NCBI GenBank assembly: GCA_025462885.1
Contig: JAOAPN010000013.1
Location: 1 to 64,000 of the forward strand
Length of the DNA: 64,000 bases
Reading direction: 5' to 3'
Origin: Acidobacteriaceae bacterium
Lineage (GTDB): Bacteria > Acidobacteriota > Terriglobia > Terriglobales > Acidobacteriaceae
Shown here: positions 21,714-31,014 of the stretch, piece by piece
How the letters are laid out: the number at the start of each line of letters is the position of its first letter
How positions within the stretch are numbered: position 1 is the stretch's first letter
Translations under genes and position numbers: made by a program
Notes under the pieces: generated by a model
Database searches by the model: none
Seen by the model: only the letters and a program-made list of their open reading frames with translations
What the model was told of the DNA's origin: nothing

Positions 21714-22421
21714 ATGCGCCCACTCGCCCGCCCTCGACTCCCTCGTTACGATGTTGCTCTCGCTCTCCGCGAGCTTTCCGCTGCCGATCCGAAGCTTGCC
21801 CGGCTGATCGAGCGTGCGGGGCCGTTCACGCTCCGGGTCTCCAGTACGACCTCACCCTTCGAGGCCCTCACCGAATCCATCATCTACCAGCAGCTCCACG
21901 GCAAAGCAGCCGCCACCATCCATCGCCGGCTGCTGGAATCCTTCCACCCCATCTGCGGCATCGGCGTACACCCCAGCGCCCAGCACCTGCTGGATTGCCC
22001 CAACGAACAGCTCCGCACCGCTGGCCTCTCGCACAACAAGGCCCTCGCGCTGCGCGATCTCGCCGCCAAGACCCTCGACGGGACCGTCCCCACCCTCGTC
22101 CGCATCCGCCGCATGTCAGACGAAGCCATCATCGAGCACCTGACCCAGGTTCGTGGAATTGGCCGCTGGACTGTGGAAATGTTGTTGATCTTCCGCCTCG
22201 GTCGCCCCAACGTCCTACCGGTAGGCGATTACGGCGTCCGCAAGGGCTTCGCTCTTACCTTTGGGAAGCTCACGCCCGCCGATAAAGTTACCCCGGCCGA
22301 CTTGCCCAAAGCCGACGTCATGCACCGCCGCGCAAAGAAGTGGCAGCCCTGGTCCTCGGTCGCAAGCTGGTACCTATGGCGCGCCTGCGACCTCGCCGCC
22401 GGAAAGGCCGTTCAGCCCTGA
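21714..22421 (+). CDS. DNA-3-methyladenine glycosylase II-like (AlkA, HhH-GPD family)
   Basis: A 235-residue base-excision repair enzyme. It contains FEALTESIIYQQL (substrate-pocket helix), then the helix-hairpin-helix LTQVRGIGRWTVEMLLIF and the following VLPVGDYGVRKG, in which the aspartate is the catalytic residue of the HhH-GPD family. It removes alkylated purines. The regulatory/Ada domain is absent, so this is the stand-alone glycosylase form. Its end overlaps the converging doc toxin gene by 10 bp. The coding GC content is like the host genes. Confidence 0.9.
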   Translation: MRPLARPRLPRYDVALALRELSAADPKLARLIERAGPFTLRVSSTTSPFEALTESIIYQQLHGKAAATIHRRLLESFHPICGIGVHPSAQHLLDCPNEQLRTAGLSHNKALALRDLAAKTLDGTVPTLVRIRRMSDEAIIEHLTQVRGIGRWTVEMLLIFRLGRPNVLPVGDYGVRKGFALTFGKLTPADKVTPADLPKADVMHRRAKKWQPWSSVASWYLWRACDLAAGKAVQP

Positions 22422-22798
22422 ACCGGACCGACGCTCCGTGCCACCCACGCCGTCCACTCTGCTTCGCTGATTTCACTCGCCGCAGCTTTGAGCACCATGA
22501 GTGTCTCCTCAACTTCAGGACAGGTGAGGAGGTGCCCATTCAGCTTGAGAAAGGTAATGATTCCAGCCAGCGGCACACGCTTATTGCCGTCGATAAAGGC
22601 ATGGTTCTTCACCAGCCCCCAGCCGAGTGCAGCCGCAAGTTCCCCTACCCCTGCCTCCGAAGAGTAGCTTTCCAAATGCAGCGGCCTGGCAACCGCGGAC
22701 TCCAGCAGCCCAAGATCCCGCAGCCCGAAGCTCCCCCCATACCGTTCAATCAAGTCCGAATGGATGGCACGCACCATTACGCTATTGAGAAAACGCAC
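22412..22798 (-). CDS. doc: Doc-type toxin (Fic/Doc family, death-on-curing)
   Basis: A 128-residue protein. The motif HAFIDGNKRVPLAG (about residue 66) is the Doc variant HxFxDGNKR of the Fic motif, used for phosphotransfer onto EF-Tu in characterised Doc rather than for AMPylation. DLIERYGGSFGLRDLGLLESAVARP at the N-terminus is the usual Doc start. It begins at GTG 22798, two bases after the stop of the antitoxin gene. The 3' end overlaps the alkA-like gene on the other strand. Confidence 0.9.
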   Translation of the reverse strand: MRFLNSVMVRAIHSDLIERYGGSFGLRDLGLLESAVARPLHLESYSSEAGVGELAAALGWGLVKNHAFIDGNKRVPLAGIITFLKLNGHLLTCPEVEETLMVLKAAASEISEAEWTAWVARSVGPVQG

Positions 22799-22800
22799 GG

Positions 22801-23022
22801 CTACTTCGCCAGCTCACGATAGCTGTTCCGATGTTGCGGCTCAGTATCGCGAAAGGCCTTCAGCGCAGCAGCAAACTCAGGGTCATAAGGATAGATCTGG
22901 TACACCCCATCCACTTTGGCTACATTCAAAACAGAATTCTCCGTTATGCGCATCTCATCGAGAAGCTGCTTCGGAAAAAGCACCCCGTACCCGTTGCCGA
23001 TTTTGCGAACTTTGAGTTCCAT
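22801..23022 (-). CDS. AbrB/MazE-type antitoxin
   Basis: A 73-residue protein with an N-terminal swapped-hairpin AbrB/SpoVT DNA-binding domain: MELKVRKIGNGYGVLFPKQLLDEMRI. The acidic/polar C-terminal half (EFAAALKAFRDTEPQHRNSYRELAK) is the expected toxin-neutralising tail. It is encoded immediately upstream of doc with a 2-nt gap and should repress its own promoter, perhaps with Doc as corepressor. The classic partner of Doc is Phd; here it is replaced by an AbrB-type protein. Confidence 0.88.
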   Translation of the reverse strand: MELKVRKIGNGYGVLFPKQLLDEMRITENSVLNVAKVDGVYQIYPYDPEFAAALKAFRDTEPQHRNSYRELAK

Positions 23023-23027
23023 AACAA

Positions 23028-23048
23028 ATTATAACTCTAGTTATAACT
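23028..23048 (-). promoter_or_regulatory. Toxin-antitoxin operator/promoter
   Basis: TTATAACT occurs twice (23029-23036 and 23041-23048), 12 bp apart, and the outer copy is part of the perfect palindrome AGTTATAACT (23039-23048). On the minus strand TATAAT (23033-23028) lies only 5 bp before the antitoxin ATG. If it is the -10 box, the message would be leaderless or nearly so, and no Shine-Dalgarno sequence is visible. AbrB-type antitoxins bind such AT-rich repeats. Confidence 0.5.
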
Positions 23049-23218
23049 ATTCACTCTGAGATTTCGCCCCCGCCATTCGTTAAAAGTCGGCGATCTCCGT
23101 TCCAGCCTCCGGAAATCCACCATCAATCCTGCATCCAACTCTCCAGAAGCAACAACTAACTCCCCACTACACGCATCATCAAGCACCGCGTCAACACCCG
23201 CGATACCCTTATCTATCT

Positions 23219-25954
23219 ATGGCAAAGATGAAATCAGGCACGGCGAAGATTCCCGCGAAGCAAATAGAGCAGACACCGCAGCGGTTTGTTTGCGTGCACG
23301 GGCACTTCTACCAACCTCCGCGGGAAAACCCGTGGCTGGAGACCGTAGAGGTCCAGGACTCCGCCGCCCCGTACCATGACTGGAACGACCGCATCACCGC
23401 CGAGTGTTACGCCCCGAACGGCGCCTCGCGCATCGTCGATAACGACAACCAGATCATCCGCATCATCAATAACTACGCCCGCATGAGCTTCAACTTCGGC
23501 CCCACCCTGCTCAGTTGGCTGCACGACAAGGCCCCTCGCACCTACCGCATGATTCTCGACGCGGATACTGCCAGCGCCCAGCGTTACAGCGGACACGGCT
23601 CCGCCATGGCGCAGGTCTACAACCACATCATCATGCCGCTGGCCAGCGAGCGGGACGCCCGCACCCAGATCCGCTGGGGCATCGCCGACTTCGTCGCCCG
23701 TTTCAACCGCAAGCCCGAGGGCATGTGGCTCGCCGAGACCGCCGTCAATCGCGCCGTCCTCGACCTGATGGCCCAGGAAGGTATCAAGTTCACGGTCCTC
23801 GCGCCCATCCAGTGTGCCCGCGTACGGCCCCGGACTCCCGCGGCGGACGGCACGCCCGCCCCCTGGACCGAGACCCCGGAAGCCACAGCCGACCCAACCC
23901 ATCCCTACCGCGTTCAGCTCGATGAGGGCCGCTCCATCGCCGTCTTCTTCTACGACGGTCCCGGGTCTCGCGCCATCGCCTTCGAAGGTCTCCTCAACAG
24001 CGGAGAAGAATTCGGCAGCCGTCTTCTCGGCGGTCTTCACCCTACCCCGGCAGGCAAACCCGGCGAGGCCCAGCTCTCCCACGTCGCCACCGACGGCGAA
24101 AGCTACGGGCACCATCACAAGCACGGTGAGATGGCGCTCTCCTACGCCATGCACTGGATCGACGAGAGCCTGAAGGCAAAGCTCACCAACTACGGCGAGT
24201 TCTTGGCGAAATTTCCCCCTAAATGGGAGGCCGAAGTAGCTGAAAACACCTCGTGGTCCTGCATCCACGGCGTGGAACGCTGGCGCTCCAACTGCGGCTG
24301 CAACGGCGGCAAACCCGGATGGAATCAGGAGTGGCGCGGCCCTCTCCGCCAGTCCCTCGACCTGCTCCGCGATGCCACGGCTCCGCTTGCCGAGATTCTC
24401 GCTAAAGACCTCCTGAAAGACCTGTGGGTCGCTCGCGACGCCTATATCGAAGTCGTCATGGACCGCTCCTGCGCCAGCAACTTCATCGAGGCGCATGCCG
24501 CACGGGAACTCACCACCGCCGAACGCATCACCGTCCTCGAACTGATGGAGCTGGAGCGCCACACTCAGCTCATGTACACCTCCTGCGGCTGGTTCTTCGA
24601 TGAGATTTCCGGTATCGAGACCGTCCAGATCATCGCCTACGCGGGCCGCGTCCTGCAGCTCGCCAGCAAGCTCTTCAAAGACACCACTCGCTTCGGAGAC
24701 GCTGGCCTGACCCTCGAAAAGCAGTTCCTCGATATCCTCGAGACCGCTAAGTCCAACATTCCAGAGATTGGTACGGGCGCGGAGGTCTACCAGCGCTATG
24801 TCACCGGTATGAAGATCGGCCTCGAAGCCGTCGGAGCGCACTACGCCATCAGCTCCATCTTCCGCTCCTATCCAGAAGACGGCGAGCTGTTCTGCTTTGA
24901 TCTGCACCGCGATTCGCATGAGGTCTTCAGCTCTGGACGAGGCCGCGTTGCGCTTGGTCGGGCCTTGATCCGTTCGCGCATCACGGAAGAGACCGAGTCC
25001 ATCTGCTTCGCCGTGCTCCACCTCGGCGACCAGAACCTCTCCGCCGCCGTGAAACGCTACAACGCCAACGATCCGGCTGAGATCGAGGAGTTCGTGACAT
25101 TCTGCGCCGAGATCGGCAATGCCATCCGCCGCGCTAATCTCCCCGAGGTGATCCGGCTGATCGACCGCTTCTTCACGCCTGCGCCCGAAGCCGAGCCGGC
25201 CGTACCGCATATCGCCCTCAACCCCACCCAGCCAGAGCCCGGCCAGCCGGAGTCCGTCATGGGTGCCGTGGCTCCCGGCATAGCCCATACCCTCGCGCCC
25301 CCTGCCGTGCAGGTTCCATCCCCGGCATCTCCGGGCTTTCCTGCCAGTCCCATCGCCTACTCCCTCACCTCGCTCTTTGCCGACGAGCAGCACCGTATTC
25401 TGCGCACCATCCTCGACCAGACGCTGTCCGAGATGGAGGACTCACTCCGCAAGATCTACGAGGATCACGCGTCCCTCATGCACTTCCTCACCGAGTCGGG
25501 CATGTCGCCGCCCCCGGCGTTGGCCCTGGCTGCCAGTTTTGCCATCAACGCCAGCCTCCGGCGCGCCCTTGACGAAGAACCTTTCGACACCAGTCAGATC
25601 GAGTTGGTGCTGGGTCGCGCTACCTCCGACCAGATCACGCTGGACGTTCCGCTGCTCAGCTTTACCGCCGGACAACGCATGAAGCGCGCCATGGTCCGGC
25701 TGGAGGCTGCTGTCGGTGGGGAAAACAATACCGCCCAGGCCCTGGCCAGTGCGGTCACGATCGCAGATACGCTTCGCACCCTGCCCTTCGAGGTCAATCT
25801 CTGGCAGGCGCAGAACATCTGGAACGACCTGCTGCGCCGCAGCGACAAGGATTACTGGTCCGACGAGTGGAAAGACGGCTTCAAGAAACTCGGCTTCGCC
25901 CTCAATATCGATGTCGACCGCCTGGTGGTGGAGGAAGGCGTCTCAGCGTTCTAA
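23219..25954 (+). CDS. Glycoside hydrolase family 57-type protein with DUF3536
   Basis: A 911-residue protein without a clear signal peptide. The N-terminal region carries the GH57-like (beta/alpha)7 barrel: FVCVHGHFYQPPRENPWLE, then GMWLAETAVNRAVLDLMAQEGIKF, which holds the putative catalytic glutamate, and DGESYGHHHKHGEMAL. Downstream NTSWSCIHGVERWRSNCGC begins the DUF3536 part. The C-terminal third (from about residue 660) has a Pro/Ala-rich linker and a helical domain. GH57 enzymes act on alpha-glucans such as amylose, pullulan or glycogen; the substrate here is not known. The ATG lacks a strong Shine-Dalgarno. Confidence 0.85.
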   Translation: MAKMKSGTAKIPAKQIEQTPQRFVCVHGHFYQPPRENPWLETVEVQDSAAPYHDWNDRITAECYAPNGASRIVDNDNQIIRIINNYARMSFNFGPTLLSWLHDKAPRTYRMILDADTASAQRYSGHGSAMAQVYNHIIMPLASERDARTQIRWGIADFVARFNRKPEGMWLAETAVNRAVLDLMAQEGIKFTVLAPIQCARVRPRTPAADGTPAPWTETPEATADPTHPYRVQLDEGRSIAVFFYDGPGSRAIAFEGLLNSGEEFGSRLLGGLHPTPAGKPGEAQLSHVATDGESYGHHHKHGEMALSYAMHWIDESLKAKLTNYGEFLAKFPPKWEAEVAENTSWSCIHGVERWRSNCGCNGGKPGWNQEWRGPLRQSLDLLRDATAPLAEILAKDLLKDLWVARDAYIEVVMDRSCASNFIEAHAARELTTAERITVLELMELERHTQLMYTSCGWFFDEISGIETVQIIAYAGRVLQLASKLFKDTTRFGDAGLTLEKQFLDILETAKSNIPEIGTGAEVYQRYVTGMKIGLEAVGAHYAISSIFRSYPEDGELFCFDLHRDSHEVFSSGRGRVALGRALIRSRITEETESICFAVLHLGDQNLSAAVKRYNANDPAEIEEFVTFCAEIGNAIRRANLPEVIRLIDRFFTPAPEAEPAVPHIALNPTQPEPGQPESVMGAVAPGIAHTLAPPAVQVPSPASPGFPASPIAYSLTSLFADEQHRILRTILDQTLSEMEDSLRKIYEDHASLMHFLTESGMSPPPALALAASFAINASLRRALDEEPFDTSQIELVLGRATSDQITLDVPLLSFTAGQRMKRAMVRLEAAVGGENNTAQALASAVTIADTLRTLPFEVNLWQAQNIWNDLLRRSDKDYWSDEWKDGFKKLGFALNIDVDRLVVEEGVSAF

Positions 25955-26037
25955 GAGTCGGCACGTTCCATTGAACTTTGAGGCTTCAACTGGCAGTTCT
26001 TTAGAGCGGTCCACCTCCGCCGGAGACGGTGGGTAGA

Positions 26038-27603
26038 ATGTCCTCGATGAAATTTTCAATCCTCTCTCGCCGTCAGTTTGTTCGTAACGGCAGCGCAACC
26101 CTTGCCGCCCTGGCTCTTGCACCCTCTTCCGCTTTTGCGGCCGAACCCGCCCTGGTCACGACTCCTTCCGGCAAGCTGCGTGGCGAGGCGGCCGACGGCC
26201 TCCGCATCTTCCGCGGTATCCCCTTTGCGGCGCCACCGGTCGGTGCGCAGCGCTTCCGCCCACCCGTCCCGATCAAACCGTGGAAGGGCATTCGCGAAGC
26301 CACGTTGTTTGCGCCCGCGGCGATCCAGCCCGATCAACCTGCTATCCCGCAAAGCGAAGATTGTCTCTACCTCAACATCTGGGCTCCCAAGGGAAAGGGG
26401 CCGTACCCCGTCTTTGTCTGGATCCACGGCGGTGGCTTTACCGGCGGCCACGCCTTCGCTCCCATCTTCGACGGCTCCGCGTTCGCACACCAGGACATCA
26501 TCCTCGTCACTGTCCCCTACCGCCTGGGCGTCTTCGGATTTATGGATCTCGGCCCCCTGCTCGGCCCCAGCTACGACGGCAGCGCCAACAATGCCATGCG
26601 CGATCTGATCGCGTCGCTCGAGTGGATTCACGCCAACATCGCCGCCTTTGGTGGCGATCCCGCCCGCATTACTGTTGGAGGTGAATCCGCCGGGGCAAAG
26701 GCTACTGCCGCCATGATGGCCCTGCCCCAGTCCTCGCGGCTGTTCCAGTCGGCCATCTCGGAGAGCGGCGGCGGAGAGCGGGTCCTGACCCGCACCCAGG
26801 CCGCCGACGTGGCCCACACCTTCGGCGATCTCTGGCGCAGCTCCCATCCGGACGCGCATCCGGGCGCGCCATCTGATTTCAAAGACCTGCTCACCGCCGC
26901 GCCTACCGACCTCATCGCCACGCAGACAAAGGTGATTGCCGCCTCCAAGCTTCACTTCCCGTTCCGGGCCCAGGTCGGCGACGCGTTCCTGCCGGCGCGC
27001 CCGGTCGACCTTATCGCGGCGCGCACCAATCCCGGCAAGCGCCTGCTAATCGGCACGAACCGGGACGAGAGCGCTCTCTTCATCGGGGCGCAGCCCTCCC
27101 ACGACCCCACCAGCCGTGACCTCGGCAATATCAGCCTCGCCCGCTTCAACGAAGCTTTCGCCCGTTACTCCACCGTCTATCCCGATATGCCGGAGGCACA
27201 GCGCCGCATCCGCGCTGTTACCGCTGAAGAGTATTGGGTCCCCAGCGTTCGACTCGCCGATGCTCACTCCCGCTCCGGCGGCGCGACCTGGATGTATCGC
27301 CTCGACTACACCAAGCCGTCCGGCCCGATGGTCGACGAATCCTACCACTCCCTGGATATCAGCTTTGTCTGGCAAAAACTCGACGCCATCGAAAAGGACG
27401 ACCCCGCAGCAGCCCCCCTCGGGCTGGCCATCCATCAAGCGTGGGTAGCGTTCATCCAGGGCAAAGCTCCGACCGCCCCGGGACTGCCCGACTGGCCCCA
27501 ATACGATGCCAACTCCCGCCCGACCATGGTCCTGTCCCCACATTCCCACGTCGAACAAAAGCCATTCGACCAGGAGCTTCACCTCTGGGACAGCATCCTG
27601 TAA
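26038..27603 (+). CDS. Secreted type B carboxylesterase
   Basis: About 521 residues. The N-terminus has a Tat-like signal (SRRQFVRNGSATLAALALAP, then AFA). The alpha/beta-hydrolase core shows the type B order: GIPFAAPPVGAQRF, EDCLYLNIWAP, the oxyanion-hole WIHGGGF, the nucleophile elbow GGESAGA (about residue 220), a downstream GTNRDESALF with a likely acid residue, and ESYHSLDISFVW with the catalytic histidine region. Family members hydrolyse carboxylic esters; the natural substrate is unknown. The frame extends to GTG 26029; ATG 26038 and ATG 26047 are both plausible starts. Confidence 0.9.
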   Translation: MSSMKFSILSRRQFVRNGSATLAALALAPSSAFAAEPALVTTPSGKLRGEAADGLRIFRGIPFAAPPVGAQRFRPPVPIKPWKGIREATLFAPAAIQPDQPAIPQSEDCLYLNIWAPKGKGPYPVFVWIHGGGFTGGHAFAPIFDGSAFAHQDIILVTVPYRLGVFGFMDLGPLLGPSYDGSANNAMRDLIASLEWIHANIAAFGGDPARITVGGESAGAKATAAMMALPQSSRLFQSAISESGGGERVLTRTQAADVAHTFGDLWRSSHPDAHPGAPSDFKDLLTAAPTDLIATQTKVIAASKLHFPFRAQVGDAFLPARPVDLIAARTNPGKRLLIGTNRDESALFIGAQPSHDPTSRDLGNISLARFNEAFARYSTVYPDMPEAQRRIRAVTAEEYWVPSVRLADAHSRSGGATWMYRLDYTKPSGPMVDESYHSLDISFVWQKLDAIEKDDPAAAPLGLAIHQAWVAFIQGKAPTAPGLPDWPQYDANSRPTMVLSPHSHVEQKPFDQELHLWDSIL

Positions 27604-27735
27604 GGAATATTCAAGCGAGTTCTCTCATGGGAAGAGTGCGGCTCTGCGTGCGATCGAATCGGCGAACGCAAATGAGACGATTCACCGTTAAACTGAAAGC
27701 CAGGCTATGACATCCACTCCAGATTCGAGGCACAC

Positions 27736-28596
27736 GTGCAAAAGCTAGGCCTCATCGCCGGGAACGGCCGCTTTCCCTTCCTACTCCTCGACGCGGCCCG
27801 AGCCCACGGTCTTTCGGTTGTTGTCGCCGCCATCAAGGAAGAGACCGATCCCGAGATCGACGTCCGTGCCGCCAACGACCCTGACATTCATGTCCACTGG
27901 CTCTCCCTGGGAGAGCTCTCGAAGCTCATCGAGACCTTTCAGGCCGAAGGCGTAACCCGTGCCACCATGGCCGGCCAGGTCCGGCACAAACAGATCTTCT
28001 CTGCGATCCGCCCCGACTGGCGCCTCGCCAAGCTGCTCCTCAACCTGCACACGCGCAATACCGACATGCTCCTGGGAGCCATCGCCAAGGTCCTCGCGGA
28101 CGAAGGCATCGAACTGGTCTCCTCCACGCAGTATCTCGAACCTCTTCTTGCCCGGCCCGGGATTCTTACGGCGCGTGCTCCCGATGAAGAGGAACTGAAA
28201 GATATCGTTTATGGACGCACTGTGGCTCGCGCCATCGCCGGGTACGACCTCGGCCAGACCGTTGTGATTGCCGCGCAGGCGTGCGTCGCTGTCGAAGCCA
28301 TGGAAGGGACCGACGCCACCATCGCCCGCGCCGGAAACCTGCTGAAGGCGGATGAGAGCCATGCCGGCGATGCTGCCGTCACCACGCTGCGCCGGACGCT
28401 CACCGTCGTCAAAGTGGCGAAACCAAACCAGGACATGCGCTTTGACGTCCCGGTCATCGGACTTGCCACGATCCAGACCATGCAGGCTGCCGGAGCTACC
28501 TGTCTCGCTCTTGAGGCCGGACGCACCCTGCTCTTCGACCGGGAGGCCATCACCAACGCCGCCAACGCCGCCAACATCGCAATCACTGCAGATTGA
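27736..28596 (+). CDS. lpxI: UDP-2,3-diacylglucosamine pyrophosphatase LpxI
   Basis: A 286-residue enzyme of lipid A synthesis that hydrolyses UDP-2,3-diacylglucosamine to lipid X. It has the LpxI signature throughout: GLIAGNGRFPFLLLDAA, TMAGQVRHKQIF, AMEGTDATIARAGNLL and the C-terminal VVKVAKPNQDMRFDVPVIGL...GRTLLFDRE. It replaces LpxH, as in many non-enteric Gram-negatives, and confirms a lipid-A-type outer membrane. Translation starts at GTG 27736, preceded by CGAGG. No other lpx gene is nearby. Confidence 0.95.
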   Translation: MQKLGLIAGNGRFPFLLLDAARAHGLSVVVAAIKEETDPEIDVRAANDPDIHVHWLSLGELSKLIETFQAEGVTRATMAGQVRHKQIFSAIRPDWRLAKLLLNLHTRNTDMLLGAIAKVLADEGIELVSSTQYLEPLLARPGILTARAPDEEELKDIVYGRTVARAIAGYDLGQTVVIAAQACVAVEAMEGTDATIARAGNLLKADESHAGDAAVTTLRRTLTVVKVAKPNQDMRFDVPVIGLATIQTMQAAGATCLALEAGRTLLFDREAITNAANAANIAITAD

Positions 28597-28652
28597 GTCT
28601 TCTAAAACTGAGTGGCTCCAGAACTTGAAGCCCCGTGCGATACCATCCCTCC

Positions 28653-29795
28653 ATGCCTCCGTTCGACCTCCAAGCTCTCCAGAACCACGTCGCCGCTAAC
28701 CTGCCTACCCTTGTCGCCCACCTGAAAGAGTTAGTCGAGCAGGAGTCCCCCAGCGAGGATCCCGTAGCCGTGAATGCCGCCATGGCGCTGGCGGAAAAAT
28801 GGGCCCGTGAACTCGGTGGTCGCCCTCGTTATCATCGCCAGAAGCACTATGGCCACGTGCTCGAACTCCAGTTCGGCCCGCGCACTTCAGCTCTGAAACC
28901 TGTCCTGCTGCTTGCCCACCTCGACACGGTATGGCCTCATGGCACCCTGGCCAAAATGCCCTGGAAGCAGTCTCCGAAAAGAATTGAAGGCCCCGGCACC
29001 CTCGATATGAAGGCCGGCGTCGCCATGGCCCTTACCGCCATCGAAGCCCTCAAGGCGCAGAAGATCAGCCGGCCCATTACCCTGCTCCTCAACTCCGAAG
29101 AGGAGATCGGAAGCCCCGTCTCCCGCCCCATCACCGAGAAGCTTGCGCTCGCATCGTCTGCGGTGCTGGTCCTCGAACCCGCCCAGGGACTCGCCCTCAA
29201 GACCGCGCGCAAAGGTGTGGGCCATTACGTGGTCGAGGTCGCTGGCGTTGCCGCTCACTCCGGAGTCGACTTCCAGAACGGCCACTCCGCGATCCTCGAA
29301 CTTGCGCGTCAGGTTGAGACGATCTCCGCCTTTACCGACCTCTCCCGCGGCCTGACCGTCAACTGCGGCGTCATCTCCGGCGGAACCCGCTCCAACGTCG
29401 TAGCCGCGCAGGCCCAGGTTGAAGTAGACGTCCGCATCGCCAAAGCCTCCGATGCCCGGTACGTCGAACGCCTCTTCCGCACCCTGAAACCTGTCGATCC
29501 TGCGTGCAAAATTACCGTCATCGGTGGCATCAACCGGCCTCCGATGGAACGCAAACCCGGAACGGTCGCCCTCTTCAAACAGGCTCGCAAGCTGGCAGGC
29601 GAACTCGGCTTCGTACTCGAAGAGGCGTCAACCGGCGGAGGCTCCGACGGCAACTTCACCGCTGCCCTTGGCATCCCGACCCTCGACGGCATGGGAGCGA
29701 TCGGCACCGGCGCTCATGCACCTCACGAACATATCCTTACGGAGCACCTGGTTCCTCGCACGACGCTTTTAGCCGCGATGCTCGCGACCCTCTAA
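28653..29795 (+). CDS. M20-family metallopeptidase (carboxypeptidase G2/ArgE type)
   Basis: About 380 residues. The two-zinc site of M20 is visible: LLLAHLDTVWPHGT (His and the bridging-site Asp), GPGTLDMKAGVAM (bridging aspartate), LLNSEEEIGSP (catalytic Glu pair), and the C-terminal histidine in GTGAHAPHEHI. The dimerisation domain lies between (AHSGVDFQNGHSAI). The closest type is glutamate carboxypeptidase-like; substrate unknown. The frame opens at GTG 28635, but ATG 28653 (MPPFDL) is the more likely start. It follows lpxI by 56 bp and may be cotranscribed. Confidence 0.9.
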   Translation: MPPFDLQALQNHVAANLPTLVAHLKELVEQESPSEDPVAVNAAMALAEKWARELGGRPRYHRQKHYGHVLELQFGPRTSALKPVLLLAHLDTVWPHGTLAKMPWKQSPKRIEGPGTLDMKAGVAMALTAIEALKAQKISRPITLLLNSEEEIGSPVSRPITEKLALASSAVLVLEPAQGLALKTARKGVGHYVVEVAGVAAHSGVDFQNGHSAILELARQVETISAFTDLSRGLTVNCGVISGGTRSNVVAAQAQVEVDVRIAKASDARYVERLFRTLKPVDPACKITVIGGINRPPMERKPGTVALFKQARKLAGELGFVLEEASTGGGSDGNFTAALGIPTLDGMGAIGTGAHAPHEHILTEHLVPRTTLLAAMLATL

Positions 29796-29931
29796 GAAGA
29801 GCGACGCGTATTCGCAGCGGCCTTGCCGTTCTGCGACGAGGGCCGGAGGTCAGGGCGCTCGTGGTTTAAATCCGGGCGAATCAGGTGTCGGTTTTAGACG
29901 ACTTGCGTCTCGGATCCGGCGACTTATGTGT

Positions 29932-29960
29932 AGGCTCAAGGCTTGTGCAGGCTCAAGGCT
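29932..29960. repeat. Short tandem repeat AGGCTCAAGGCT x2
   Basis: AGGCTCAAGGCT is present at 29932-29943 and 29949-29960 (17-bp period) in the 235-bp gap between the peptidase and FAH-family genes. The rest of that gap holds nothing I recognise. Confidence 0.5.
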
Positions 29961-30030
29961 GCCGCTTCAAATGCTTACGTCACGCGCGTGCTTCCCAAAC
30001 CAATAACAAACGCACTACTCTATCGCGACC

Positions 30031-30882
30031 ATGCGCTACTGCAAATATCTCTCCCACGAGCTCGGCCAACCCTATCCCAGGTACGCCCTGGTGGAACGAC
30101 GCGACGATACTCTTTACGCGATCGGCCCCATGGTCCCACCTGAAGAAGATCTTGCGGCCCAACTGGCGCCGCATTCTTTGAGTCCTTTCCAACCCGGTCC
30201 TTTAGCAGATCTTGACCTTCTGCCCCCAGTTACGCCTTCCAAGATTCTCTGCATCGGCCGCAACTACAAAGACCATGCCGCGGAATTAGGCAACGAGCTC
30301 CCCAAAGAGCCTCTGCTCTTCCTCAAGCCTCCCTCTTCGCTCCTCCGGCCGGGCGGGACCATCGTTCTGCCCACGATCTCCAATCGCGTTGACTACGAGG
30401 GCGAGCTGGCTATCGTGATCGGCGCCAGTTGCCGCCACCTCGGCCCCGACGAAGACGTACGCCCCTACATCCGGGGCTACACGCTGGTCAACGACGTCAC
30501 CGCCCGTGACATCCAGAAGGCCGATGGACAATGGACGCGCGGCAAGGGCTTCGACACCTTCTGCCCGGCTGGACCGATCGTATCGGACGAGATCGATCCC
30601 TGCGGCTCCGAGCAGGAACCAGCCTCGCCCGTGACCCTCATCACCCGCCTCAACGGTGTTATCAAGCAGCAGGCCTCCACCGCCGACCTGATCTTCTCTA
30701 TCCCCCACCTGCTGCGCTATATCAGCGCGGCCATCACCCTCGAGCCCGGCGATATCATCCCTACCGGCACCCCCGCAGGCGTTGGTCCTCTCAGCCCAGG
30801 CGACCGGATTGAGGTGGAGATCGAGGGCCTGGGGATACTGGAAAACTTCGTAAGTCCCGCGAATACCATAGGAAACCGGTAA
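30031..30882 (+). CDS. Fumarylacetoacetate hydrolase (FAH) family protein
   Basis: A 283-residue protein. The FAH catalytic domain starts at about residue 72 with ILCIGRNYKDHAAELG and continues with PLLFLKPPSSLLRPGG, VDYEGELAIVIG (metal-binding glutamates), GYTLVNDVTARDIQK and the end GDIIPTGTPAGVGPLSPGD. The length suits single-domain FAH proteins such as acylpyruvases or 2-hydroxyhepta-2,4-diene-1,7-dioate isomerases. The exact substrate cannot be fixed from sequence, and no aromatic degradation genes are adjacent. No good ribosome-binding site is seen before the ATG. Confidence 0.88.
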   Translation: MRYCKYLSHELGQPYPRYALVERRDDTLYAIGPMVPPEEDLAAQLAPHSLSPFQPGPLADLDLLPPVTPSKILCIGRNYKDHAAELGNELPKEPLLFLKPPSSLLRPGGTIVLPTISNRVDYEGELAIVIGASCRHLGPDEDVRPYIRGYTLVNDVTARDIQKADGQWTRGKGFDTFCPAGPIVSDEIDPCGSEQEPASPVTLITRLNGVIKQQASTADLIFSIPHLLRYISAAITLEPGDIIPTGTPAGVGPLSPGDRIEVEIEGLGILENFVSPANTIGNR

Positions 30883-31014
30883 ATTCACGTGGTTCGTTTG
30901 TATCCCGGCGTTCAGCGGACTATCCTATTAGGGAGACAGGAAAAGGCTCTTCAGCCTCTTTCCGGCGCGAAATCTTGAACCTGCCCGCGCAACCTGCAAT
31001 TTAAGGAGTTCTAT

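Noticed and set aside
21325..21723. 132-codon minus-strand frame upstream of actA
   Set aside because: It covers the predicted promoter and repeats, has odd composition (Cys/Phe/Tyr-rich), and overlaps the divergent glycosylase start.
23234..25393. 719-codon minus-strand open frame
   Set aside because: It lies wholly opposite the GH57-type gene. The product is Gly/Ala/Glu/Asp-biased without a domain, a typical high-GC shadow.
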